A DNA stretch of 64,000 nt, from assembly GCA_963850765.1 (NCBI GenBank), contig CAWKMN010000001.1:248001-312000 (forward strand), in the 5' to 3' direction. The number at the start of each line of letters is the position of its first letter. Positions within the stretch are counted from its first letter, which is position 1. Shown here one piece after another: positions 1 to 8,357 of the stretch. Below the pieces are notes generated by a model, which was not told the origin of the DNA, made no database searches, and saw nothing but the letters and a program-made list of their open reading frames with translations. A program made the translations under genes and the position numbers. The stretch comes from CAWKMN01 sp963850765. GTDB taxonomy: Bacteria; Chloroflexota; Anaerolineae; Aggregatilineales; Aggregatilineaceae.

Positions 1-276
1 GCCCAGCAGCACGCCCATCCCCATCCCCAGCCAGGGGCCAACCGCTTCGCCGGTGGACTGCCCCCACCAGTCCTGCGCATAGGCGCTGAACACGACCCCG
101 GTAAAGGCCGCGATCAGCATGATGCCTTCCAGACCGATGTTGATCACGCCGGCCCGGTCTGAGATCAGCGCGCCGAGCGAAGGCAGCAGGATCGGCGTGG
201 TCACGCGCAGCACCGACGCCAGAAACGCGGCGCTGAAAACACCTTCCAGCACGTTCTGCAGCAGGCTGCTATCCAT
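1..276 (-). CDS. ABC transporter permease, BMP/YufQ type (partial)
   Basis: This is the N-terminal 92 residues of an inner-membrane permease; the rest lies beyond the window start. The start ATG is at 274-276 on the minus strand and overlaps the end of the upstream permease gene by 8 bases, which is typical of translational coupling. The visible protein begins MDSSLLQNVLEG and contains hydrophobic segments and the stretch DRAGVINIGLEGIML, characteristic of the second permease of purine nucleoside or BMP-family importers. With the three genes upstream it completes a binding protein, ATPase, permease, permease operon. The substrate is probably a nucleoside or similar compound, but this is inferred from family only. 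Confidence 0.88.
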   Translation of the reverse strand, partial: MDSSLLQNVLEGVFSAAFLASVLRVTTPILLPSLGALISDRAGVINIGLEGIMLIAAFTGVVFSAYAQDWWGQSTGEAVGPWLGMGMGVLLG

Positions 277-2383
277 GGGCCCCTCCTTCGGCGGTAGTCA
301 TGGGCGCTTCCCCACTCAACCCGGTATCTAGCTCGACGGTGCCGCGCCGGGTGATACGGCGGCGCTGGAAGAACGTGACGAGAGCTTCCGCCGTGATCAA
401 CAGGATCACGACAGCCTGGATGATCCGCACCACTTCGGCGCTGATGTTGGCGTCGCGCTCCATCATCTGCGCGCCCGTACGCAGGTAGGCATAGAGCAGG
501 CCGGTAAACGGCACGACCAGTGGATTATTCCGCGCCAGCAGCGCGACCACAACCCCTTCAAACGCCAGGTTGACCGAGATATTGAGAATCAGCCGGCGGT
601 GAATGCCCAGGGCGAGATGCGCCCCGGCCAGCCCGGCCACCGCGCCGCTGATCGCCATGGCCAGCATGATGGTCCGCTTGGTGTTCACGCCGCCGTAGTC
701 CGCGAACTTGCGATTCGCGCCGATCATGCGGATCTCGTAGCCGATCGGCGTGCGCTGGATGAGCACCCACGTCACCAGCACCATCACGATCAGAATAAAC
801 ACGGCGATACTCACCTGATCGCCGCTGATGTCGATGATCGGCGTCAGCAGCCCGCCGTCGTCGATCCAGCGGGAGGCGGTGAACCCGGCATCGGGCGGCA
901 CGAGTTGGAAAGTAAGCACCATTTCGTAAAACTTCGACGCGATGGTGTTGAGCATCAGCGTCGAAACCAGTTCGTTCGCGCCGAGATACGCTTTCAGCAC
1001 ACCGGGCAGCAGCCCCCACAAAAAGCCCGCCGTCGCCGCGGACAGCAGGGCGAACGGTATCAGGATCGGTTTGGGAATATCCGTCAGGAACAGACCCATC
1101 ACGCCCGACACCAGCGCGCCAAAATACAACTGCCCTTCGGCCCCCAGGCTGAACTGCTCCGCACGGAAGACGATCGCGATCGCCAGCCCCAGCATGATCA
1201 GGGTCAGCGCGTCGCGGATCCAGATCACCCAGCGGTTCAGGCGTCCGAGCGGGCCGAGCAGAAACGCATCGTAGGCTTTGTTGGTGGCGGCCAGCGTTTC
1301 TTTGATCTTCGTGCTCGTGCTGACGGCTTCGGGCTGCACGTGGACGGTGTAGATCCCGTCGGCGGGCAGCGTAATACCCTCGATCACCGCGTCGGTGCTG
1401 CGGTTGAGATCGGGGAAGCTCTCCATCTGCGCGTCGCTGGCGTCGTTGTTCGCGCCGATTTCGCTTCCGTCCGGCGCGACCAGCTTCACCTGCAAGTCCA
1501 CTTCGATCGCGTCGCGGAAGACATAGGCCAGCACGCTCACGGTATCGCCCGCGCGCCCGGCGAACTGGTAGTCGGCCTCGCTGATGGGGTTGGGTGCTTT
1601 TTCGGCGTTGAACGTGGCCCCGATCGCTTCGTTGTTGTAGGCGATGTCCACCAGACCGGGATTTTCGGAGAGCAGCGCCACCGTAAAATCGCCCTTATCG
1701 CGGCTGCGCGGTTCAAGCTCCGCGACGATGGTATAAAAGCTGCTGGCGGGCAGGGTGAAGGCTTCAATCACCGCGTCGTCTTCGCTCGCCAGATAGCGCC
1801 GGAAGGTCCGCATCTGCTCGCGGGAGGCGCTGTCACTCTCTTGCAGCACGTTGCCGTCCGAGTCGGACAGTGTGAGCATCAGATCGAGGCGGTCGCGCTC
1901 TTCCTCGGCAAAGGCCAGGATCGACACGACGTCGCCTTGAGTGCCGGCGAAACGATACGTCACGCCCTCAAACGCATCATCCCCTTTGAGTTCGGTGGTC
2001 AGTTCGTCTTCGTAGTTGATATTGGTCAGCGGCTCGGTGTCCGAAAGCACCCGCACGCGGAATTCGCCCTGCGTGAACCGTTTGGCGGCGTCCAGATTAA
2101 AGAACGCCGTCATCAGGTAGCCGAAGATCAGCGCCACGACGACGGTCAGCAGCACGCGCAGCGCGTCGATTCGCAGTTCCAGCACCATCAGCACCGCGCT
2201 GACGCCAATCAGGACGTTGACGAACAGAATGCTCAGGTAGTCGTCATCGGAATTCTTGATCGTATCCCACAGATTGCCGCCGCTGCCCAGGTCAAATGTC
2301 TCATAGCTGATCAGGGCGAAGAGCAGCAGGCCGAACAGCACGCCGATACTGAGGAGCCTGAGTTGAGCACGCGTCAGGTTCAT
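269..2383 (-). CDS. ABC transporter permease (YufP type) with large extracytoplasmic insertion
   Basis: First permease of the BMP-type importer, 704 residues, roughly twice the usual 350. Hydrophobic helices lie at about residues 10-28, 50-69 and 74-95. Two consecutive beta-rich repeats follow at about 115-235 and 240-350. Each has a YRFAG or YQFAG motif, then GD-V-S-L-A, then a TLPA or LPADGIYT motif, resembling pre-peptidase C-terminal (PPC) domains. The canonical permease core follows from about 380, with LSLGAEGQLYFGA-like and GANELVSTLMLN motifs. The gene overlaps the ATPase gene by 4 bases. The extra domains would sit outside the membrane and may bind ligand or the solute-binding protein. 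That role is inferred; the permease assignment is firm. Confidence 0.9.
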   Translation of the reverse strand: MNLTRAQLRLLSIGVLFGLLLFALISYETFDLGSGGNLWDTIKNSDDDYLSILFVNVLIGVSAVLMVLELRIDALRVLLTVVVALIFGYLMTAFFNLDAAKRFTQGEFRVRVLSDTEPLTNINYEDELTTELKGDDAFEGVTYRFAGTQGDVVSILAFAEEERDRLDLMLTLSDSDGNVLQESDSASREQMRTFRRYLASEDDAVIEAFTLPASSFYTIVAELEPRSRDKGDFTVALLSENPGLVDIAYNNEAIGATFNAEKAPNPISEADYQFAGRAGDTVSVLAYVFRDAIEVDLQVKLVAPDGSEIGANNDASDAQMESFPDLNRSTDAVIEGITLPADGIYTVHVQPEAVSTSTKIKETLAATNKAYDAFLLGPLGRLNRWVIWIRDALTLIMLGLAIAIVFRAEQFSLGAEGQLYFGALVSGVMGLFLTDIPKPILIPFALLSAATAGFLWGLLPGVLKAYLGANELVSTLMLNTIASKFYEMVLTFQLVPPDAGFTASRWIDDGGLLTPIIDISGDQVSIAVFILIVMVLVTWVLIQRTPIGYEIRMIGANRKFADYGGVNTKRTIMLAMAISGAVAGLAGAHLALGIHRRLILNISVNLAFEGVVVALLARNNPLVVPFTGLLYAYLRTGAQMMERDANISAEVVRIIQAVVILLITAEALVTFFQRRRITRRGTVELDTGLSGEAPMTTAEGGAHG

Positions 2384-3928
2384 CGATAACGCTCCATTTC
2401 TTCGGGCGACTGCCGCTCCGCGCCAAGCATATACAGCCCCAGTTTATCCTCGGTCAGATCGGGCGTGTTGGGGAAGATCGCCACGATCTCGCCCTCGTAC
2501 ATCACCATGATCCGGTCCGAGAGCTTCATCACTTCCTGTAAATCCGCCGAGATGAGCAAAATCGCCAGCCCGTTCGTCCGCTGATCGACAAGCTGCTGGT
2601 GGATGTACTCAATCGCGCCGATGTCGACGCCGCGCGTCGGCTGCGCTGCGATCAGCAGGCGGGGTCTGGCGGACAGCTCGCGCGCCACGACCACCTTTTG
2701 CATGTTGCCGCCCGACAGCGACCGCACCGGCAGCTCGCCGCTGGGGGCCAGGATGCCGAACTGGTGGATCATGTTCTCGCTGTTGGTGCGGATCGCGTTG
2801 AGATTGAGCAGGCCCATCTGGGTCAGCGGGGGGCGATAATAACGATCGACGATCAGGTTGTCGCTGATGGTCGCGTTCAGCGCGACGCCGTTGGTCAGGC
2901 GGTCTTCGGGGATATGGGCGACATGCGCCTCGCGAACTTTACGCGGCCCATGCCCCAGCACCGGCTCGCCATCCACGTCCGCATCCCCGGCGCTCGGCGC
3001 GCGCAGCCCGGTCAGCACTTCGACCAGTTCCGTCTGGCCGTTGCCTTCCACGCCCGCGATGCCCAGGATCTCGGATTCGTACACATGGAAGGTAGCATTG
3101 TGCAGCAGGGTGCGCCCGGTCTCGTTGATATAGGTCAGGTCGCGCGCTTCCAGCACCGGCTGGCCGCGCCGGACCTGCGGCTTATCGACCTGCATGAACA
3201 CTTCGCGCCCGACCATCATCCGCGCCAGTTCGGCCTCGTTGGTCTCGGACGTGTTGACCGTGCCCACCGTGCGCGCGTCGCGCATGACCGTGACGCGATC
3301 CGAGATTTCCATCACTTCGCGCAGTTTGTGCGTGATGAAGATGACCGTCTTGCCGCCGTCCACCAGATTGCGTACCGCGCGGAAAAGGTCCTGCGTTTCG
3401 CGCGGCGTCAGGACGGCGGTTGGCTCATCCAGGATCAGGATCTCCGCGCCCCGGTAGAGCGCCTTGAGGATCTCGACACGCTGGCGCATGCCCACCGGCA
3501 CGGTGTCCACGCGCGCCATCGGCTCGACATAAAGGCCGTACTGCTCGGGACAGCGCCTCGGTATCGCGCACGGCCTGCTGGCGATCCAGCGCCAACCCGC
3601 CGGCCAGCGTGGATTCGCGGCCCAGGGCGATGTTCTCGGCAATGGTGAAGGAGTTAACCAGCATAAAGTTCTGATGCACCATGCCGATGCCGAGATGAAT
3701 GGCCGCCTGGGGGTTGTGAATGTGGACCACCTGATCGCGCAGCAGAATTGTGCCGGAGGTCGGATGTTCCAGCCCGTAAAGGATTTTCATCAGGGTGCTT
3801 TTGCCCGCGCCGTTCTCGCCCACCAGGGCATGGATCTCGCCCTTCTCAACCGACAGGTGAGCGTTATCGTTCGCCAGCACCCCATTCGGATATATTTTGA
3901 CTATCTTGGTTGCTTCAATAAGTGCCAT
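2380..3928 (-). CDS. ABC transporter ATP-binding protein, double-cassette (frame-disrupted)
   Basis: Energises the BMP-type importer in the cytoplasm. The first cassette starts MALIEATKIVKIYPNG and has Walker A GENGAGKSTLMK and a Q-loop at VHQNFMLV. The frame is lost after RDTEALS and resumes in another frame at EQYGLYVEP; one surplus base in the GGG run at 3547-3549 (plus strand) restores it. The remainder has LILDEPTAVLTP, a second cassette with GVEGNGQTELVE, the signature LSGGNMQKVVVAREL, and a degenerate second Walker B region (LLIAAQPTRGVDIG). The restored length is about 515 residues, normal for YufO/RbsA-like proteins. I read the shift as an assembly error rather than decay, because both halves are fully conserved. 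Confidence 0.88.
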
Positions 3929-3956
3929 AACGTCTCCCCTGTGGTCTGAACGGGGT

Positions 3957-3986
3957 TATAAAAAGGGGCGAGCAGACGCTCACCCC
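3957..3986 (-). terminator. intrinsic terminator or attenuator between binding protein and ATPase genes
   Basis: Read on the minus strand, a nine-pair stem (GGGGTGAGC with GCTCGCCCC, loop GTCT) is followed by a short T tract. It lies in the 84-base gap between the solute-binding protein gene and the ATPase gene. A terminator here would give more binding protein than membrane components, a common arrangement in ABC operons. Confidence 0.6.
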
Positions 3987-4012
3987 AATGAACTTATTTC
4001 TTGGTTATTTCG

Positions 4013-5170
4013 TTAACCACCCAGGAACTCAGTGGCGTCGAACTCGACGGCGGGCATCTCGTCGCAGGTGATGTCCACCGCCGCGGGGCTGTCACCGAAC
4101 GCGCTGATGATCTCGATGTCGCCGGCTTCGACGGCTTCCGTCACCGCGTCGATCAGATCCAGGACGTTCTCCGGCGTGTTGTCGTAATAGATATCGTTGT
4201 CGGCCAGACCCACGCCGCCTTCGGCGATACCAATGCGACTTCGATCTCACCGAGCGGCAGTTCGCCGTTGAGGTACATATCGACGGCACGGTACAGCGAG
4301 AAATCGACGTTCTTCATCATGCTGGTCAGGATATGCTGCGCCTGATCAGGGTCGGTATCGGCGATGATGGTCGCCTGGTCCGAGTCCACGCCGATCGCGT
4401 AGTGGCCCTGTTCCTGCGCGGCTTCGAAGACGCCCACGCCCGTGCCGCCCGCGATCTGGAACACGATGTCGGCTTTCTGCTCGTACATCGCCAGGGCGAT
4501 TTCCTTACCCTTGGCGGGGTCGTTCCAGCCGCCCGCATACTGGACGAGCGTCTGGTTGGTCGGGGTTGACCAGGCATGCGCCCTGCTCGTAACCCACGAT
4601 GAAGTCGTTGATCACGGGGATGTCCTGGCCGCCGATCGCGCCGATGATCGTGTCTTCGTTGGTGCCCTCGAGCCCGCTGACGGTGATCGCCCCGGCATAC
4701 ACACCCGCCAGGAACGAGCCTTCGTTCTGCGCATACAGCACCGAGTAGACATTGGTGCAGCCTTCCACGCAGATAGCCGGATCTTCATACGGTACGGGTG
4801 CATCGTACATGATGAATTCTTTGTCGGGATACAGGTGCACGCGCGCGCCCAGGAATTCGCCCATCTGGAAGGTGCCGACGATCAGCAGATCGTAGGCTTC
4901 GGTGTCGGCCATCGCATCGCCCAGGCCGGTTTCCCAGTTCGCCGGGTCGATGCCCAGCTCAATCGTATTGACTTCGACGTTGTACTCATCTTCGAGCAGC
5001 CAGTCCATGCCGCGCTGCGCCGAGTCGAAGAAGGATTTGTCGCCCAACACGCCGTTGACCACCAGCGTGATCTTCAGCGGTGCATCATCCTGCGCGGTGG
5101 TTGTCCCGCCGACCGCGACCAGCATCATGACCATAACCAGGGCCAGCACTAAGAATTTGGATCGCTTCAT
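4013..5170 (-). CDS. BMP family ABC transporter substrate-binding protein (frame-disrupted)
   Basis: Secreted solute-binding protein and first gene of the importer operon. Residues 1-26 form a signal peptide (MKRSKFLVLALVMVMML...). The body shows BMP-family blocks: GVLGDKSFFDSAQRGMDWL, YDLLIVGTFQMGEF, NVYSVLYAQNEGSFLAGVYAG, AIGGQDIPVINDFIVGYEQGA, QYAGGWNDPAKGKEIALAMY, QIAGGTGVGVFEAA and YAIGVDSDQ. The reading frame shifts twice, at about 4555-4563 (after LVNPD) and about 4228-4231 (after EIEVAL, where one G seems missing). The restored protein is about 385 residues, near full length. No lipobox cysteine is obvious. Both shifts are more likely sequence errors than a pseudogene. Confidence 0.87.
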
Positions 5171-5256
5171 GACAGTTTTCTCCTGTGGTTTCTGTAAACA
5201 GCCAAAACATTGTTGTCTAGAGATTCACTCAAACTATATCCTGAGAGCGTTTAGCG

Positions 5257-6239
5257 TCAAGCGAGGTCGCCTGTTTTACGCGCGTCGATCAGATAGGCGT
5301 CGGCCCAGAAATAGGCGAACAGCCGGCTCGTCTGCACGCTGCTGAAGCCCGCCGCGCGCAGATCATCCACCCACCCGACTGATCGGACCTTCCCAGTTGG
5401 TGCGCGCCGCGCCGCGATCAAAATACCCAAACATGACCGGCATCAGGAAGCCCTGCGCGACCTGCCCGCCGTCGCCATCATATTCGGCCAGCCCGCGCTC
5501 GTAGCGGCCCAGCACGTAGTGGACGCGCTCGGGAGCGAACATTTCGGGGAAGTTGGGCACGTCAAATTCGGCGATCAGCACCCGGTCGGCGTGCGCGGCC
5601 ATCCAGCCCAGCGCGGCCGGGCGTTCGGCGGGCGGGATGGATTGCAGGCTCCACGTCGCCTGGATGATGTCCCATTGCTGGTCGGTGGGTGTCTGCATGA
5701 AATCTTGCAGCGTCGTGTTGGCCGCATGGTAGGGGATGCCGCGCGCGTCGAGCGCCGAGGTGGTCCGTTCGAGCATGGCCGCCGACGGTTCGATCAGATC
5801 GAGGTGGGCGAGGTTGTCCGCCAGTGCGGGCAGCAGCGCCAGCCCATCCCCCACGCCAATATCGAGCAGGCGCAGCGCCGGATAAGATCCATAGACGGCG
5901 CGCAGGGCGTTGCTGGCGGCGGCATATAACCCGACATTACCCCCACCGCGAATAAACGCCGCGAACGCTTTCCCATCGACGTACACGCCGGCCTTGCCCC
6001 TGCGTGACGACGCGATCCAGATAGATCGCCGCCTGTTGATAGACGCGGCTTTTGGGCATACGCTCGGCGGCCTGGTGTGCATGAGCCGCCGCGGGAGCGA
6101 GATCATCATGACCGAAGGCCAGCAGCGCCAGATAAAAATGATCGAGCGCATCCGACGGCAACGTATTCGCCGGCAGCGCCTCGCTGGCGGCCGCATAACC
6201 TCGCGCGTGGTACGTAGTCCATAAGGTATCCAGCCGCAT
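5257..6239 (-). CDS. class I SAM-dependent methyltransferase (frame-disrupted)
   Basis: Predicted soluble methyltransferase of about 327 residues once two shifts are repaired. The N-terminal third (MRLDTLWTTYHARGYAAASE...) is helical and alanine rich. At about 5997-6000 one extra G moves the frame. The catalytic domain then reads LRLLDIGVGDGLALLPAL (SAM-binding motif I), LDLIEPSAAMLERT (motif II acidic end) and WDIIQATWSLQSIPP. A second shift at about 5373-5378 links GPIS to VGWVDDLRAAGFSS..., ending in KTGDLA at 5257. The substrate cannot be inferred. No operon partner is evident, although it follows the BMP operon on the same strand. Confidence 0.72.
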
Positions 6240-6554
6240 TTTCCAGACGCTCCGGTGTCAGAGATCGTGATTGGGGCCTAATGCTGGATCGGCCTGACCC
6301 CCGCCGAGCACTACAGGTGGCATCCCCGCTCATCCAACCGAAGTTAGAGAGGGCAATTTGCCAGCGTAGATTAAGGGCACTCTGCGGACCTGGTCCGAAG
6401 CGGCGCGGCCGCGTGTCGGCTCCGCCGACTGGGAGCACGCAGAGGTGCTCTCTTGAGGAAATTCGCTGATCACTATGCAGAGTGATATTCAGGGGCGTAT
6501 CACAATACGCCCCTACGAAACGTGTTCCCAGCCATTTGAGACAAGGAGCACTTA
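6240..6554. other. intergenic gap, no gene seen
   Basis: This 315-base gap between the methyltransferase start and the histidine kinase stop holds no convincing coding sequence. It contains one copy of the short GTAGGGGCGTAT palindrome family (listed separately) and otherwise unremarkable GC-rich sequence, presumably including the methyltransferase promoter, which I could not place. Confidence 0.5.
6492..6516. repeat. short palindromic repeat, GGGGCGTAT family
   Basis: An inverted repeat with arms GGGGCGTAT and ATACGCCCC, followed by TAC. Close copies occur at 17098-17125, 37010-37037 and inside pyrD at 63658-63685, which shows that it is a dispersed family rather than a local hairpin. Confidence 0.85.
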
Positions 6555-7964
6555 TCAGGCGGGGTTGAGATCGGGCAGTGTAAACCAGAATGTCGCGCCG
6601 TGTCCCGGCTCCGATTCCACCCCGATCTGGCCGCCGTGCGCTTCGATCACCCGGCGCGCGATCGCCAGCCCCAACCCGGTGCTGCGCTCGCCGCCGGTCG
6701 GCCGTGCCGACAGCCGTTCAAACGCGCGGAAGAGCCGCTGGTGCTCGTCCGGCTGGATGCCGGGGCCTTCATCCTGCACGCTGATGTGCCACCCGCCGGG
6801 TTGGCGTTCCGCAGAAACCCGGATTGTGCTCCTGGCCGGGGAATACTTGACCGCGTTGGACAGCAGATTGTCCAGCACCTGCCGGAGCCGCATCGGGTCA
6901 GCCGTGATGGTATGGGTATCGTCTGGCGCTGCCTCGAGCAGAATTTCGGACCCTTTGGGGGCCGCCAGCCGCGCATGATGCTCGATCGTTTTGGTGAGGA
7001 AGCGTTTTAGCTGAATGGATTGGGGCAGAAGCTCCAGCTTGCCCGACTCGATCAGGGACACGTCGAGCAGGCTTTCGATCAGGTTGAGCATATGCCGGCT
7101 CTGTTCGACGATCGTGGCCAGCACGGCGTGCTGCTCCTCGTTCGACAGGCTTACCGACGTATCAACCAGCATATCCGCTGCCATCTCGATGACTCCGAGC
7201 GGGCTTCGTAAGTCGTGGGCCACCATTCCCAGAAACGTGTTTTTGAGCTCGTTCAGTTGTTGAAGCTCATGGTTCTGGCGTTCGATGGCCGTTTTTTGCT
7301 CGGTGAGGATCGTGGTCAGCCGCCCCTTTTCGATGACGCCCGAAAGCTGTGCGGCAATCTGCTGAAAGAGGTTGATATGCGCGTGCTCATAGGCATACGG
7401 CGTCACACTGGAAAAGAATAAGAACCCAATCGGCTCGCCCGCTGTGATCAGCGGACAGGTCAGCGAGGATCGCATCCCTTCCGCCACAATCAGCCGTGTC
7501 GATTTGGAGTGTGGTTTGTCGCGCAGGTACGCTTTCAGATCGTTCAGAATACGCGGCTGTCCGGTCTCGATGATCTGTTCCAGACTGCTGCCGGCAATGA
7601 GCGCGGCGTAATTCTCATCAAGCCGGGTAGGGCGATTGCTCCGGTTCCAGCGCGAGCACACCAATTGCCCGTCGTCTTCCAGCAGCGCCACACCAATGCG
7701 GTTATAAGGGATCAGTACGTGCAAGTCGTCGTAGAGATTATCCAGAATCTCGTCGAGCGTGAAGCCGGCATTGATCCGGGTCATAATCCGGTCAAGCTCT
7801 TCCTGTTCGCGGATGCGGGTTTGCAGTGCGGCTGTCAGGTTTTGCAGCCCTTGCCGCAGTTCGGCTTCGGAAAGCATATCCAGGTTGCTAAGGCCATAAT
7901 CCTCAAGCTGTTCAACGGCAGCATCATACCGCTCAGCATTGCCAATATCGCTGTTGGTGCTCAT
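6555..7964 (-). CDS. GAF-domain sensor histidine kinase
   Basis: Cytoplasmic two-component sensor of 469 residues with no membrane helix. An N-terminal coiled stretch is followed by a GAF domain at about 60-225 (LHVLIPYNRIGVALLEDDG to FQQIAAQLSGVIEK). A short linker leads to the dimerisation and phosphoacceptor helix at about 245-310, with the H-box HDLRSPLGVIEMAADML. The ATPase domain carries the N-box LSNAVKYSP, the G1 box DEGPGIQPDE, and TGLGLAIARRVIEAHGG. It ends PDLNPA. No response regulator gene is adjacent, so its partner is unknown; the regulators at 51.9-56.5 kb are possible but unproven. Signal identity is not visible. Confidence 0.92.
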   Translation of the reverse strand: MSTNSDIGNAERYDAAVEQLEDYGLSNLDMLSEAELRQGLQNLTAALQTRIREQEELDRIMTRINAGFTLDEILDNLYDDLHVLIPYNRIGVALLEDDGQLVCSRWNRSNRPTRLDENYAALIAGSSLEQIIETGQPRILNDLKAYLRDKPHSKSTRLIVAEGMRSSLTCPLITAGEPIGFLFFSSVTPYAYEHAHINLFQQIAAQLSGVIEKGRLTTILTEQKTAIERQNHELQQLNELKNTFLGMVAHDLRSPLGVIEMAADMLVDTSVSLSNEEQHAVLATIVEQSRHMLNLIESLLDVSLIESGKLELLPQSIQLKRFLTKTIEHHARLAAPKGSEILLEAAPDDTHTITADPMRLRQVLDNLLSNAVKYSPARSTIRVSAERQPGGWHISVQDEGPGIQPDEHQRLFRAFERLSARPTGGERSTGLGLAIARRVIEAHGGQIGVESEPGHGATFWFTLPDLNPA

Positions 7965-8140
7965 GTTATCTCCTGGGCCAACTCAATCAAGTTCACCCCG
8001 GTCATCTTGATACTACATAAAGTAAGGCACTTACACAGGGTTTGTTACTACAGATTATCATAAGAAGAATCCTATATAATTTGTCGTATATTGCCTACTT
8101 TTTAAGTGTTAGAATATCGTTAGTGCGTGTACGGAAAGCG

Positions 8141-8257
8141 TTTTACCCCTATCCCCCGTCCGACCTTTGGTCGGCACCCCTTCTCCCCGCACGCGGAGAA
8201 AGGGGAGCTGCTCAAGTCCCTCTCCGTTTACGGGGAGGGATTTAGGGAGGGGTGAAA
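8141..8257. repeat. long hairpin repeat, CTCTCC/GGAGAGG family
   Basis: An imperfect inverted repeat of about 115 bases starting TTTTACCCCTATCCCCCG and ending GGGAGGGGTGAAA, with internal arms such as CCCTTCTCC and GGAGAAAGGGG. Close relatives are at 23079-23177, 34239-34355 and 56563-56658. It fills most of the gap between the CapD-like gene and the histidine kinase. The arms could fold into a long hairpin that ends transcription. Confidence 0.85.
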
Positions 8258-8284
8258 CACCTTAGCAAACACGCTCTTAGGACC

Positions 8285-8319
8285 TAAAAATACGCTCCGC
8301 CAGACTGTTGACGGAGCGT
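8285..8319 (-). terminator. intrinsic terminator of the exopolysaccharide block
   Basis: On the minus strand the arms ACGCTCCG and CGGAGCGT enclose a 12-base loop and are followed by ATTTTTAGG. It lies 39 bases beyond the stop of the CapD-like gene and ends the block of three minus-strand genes. Confidence 0.8.
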
Positions 8320-8357
8320 CAGGAAGCGCTTAAGAACCGCTGGTCGCGTGTTTGCCG

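Noticed and set aside
599..2389. A 596-codon open frame on the plus strand
   Set aside because: Antisense to a clearly conserved ABC permease, and its composition is His/Arg/Gln rich with no recognisable domain.
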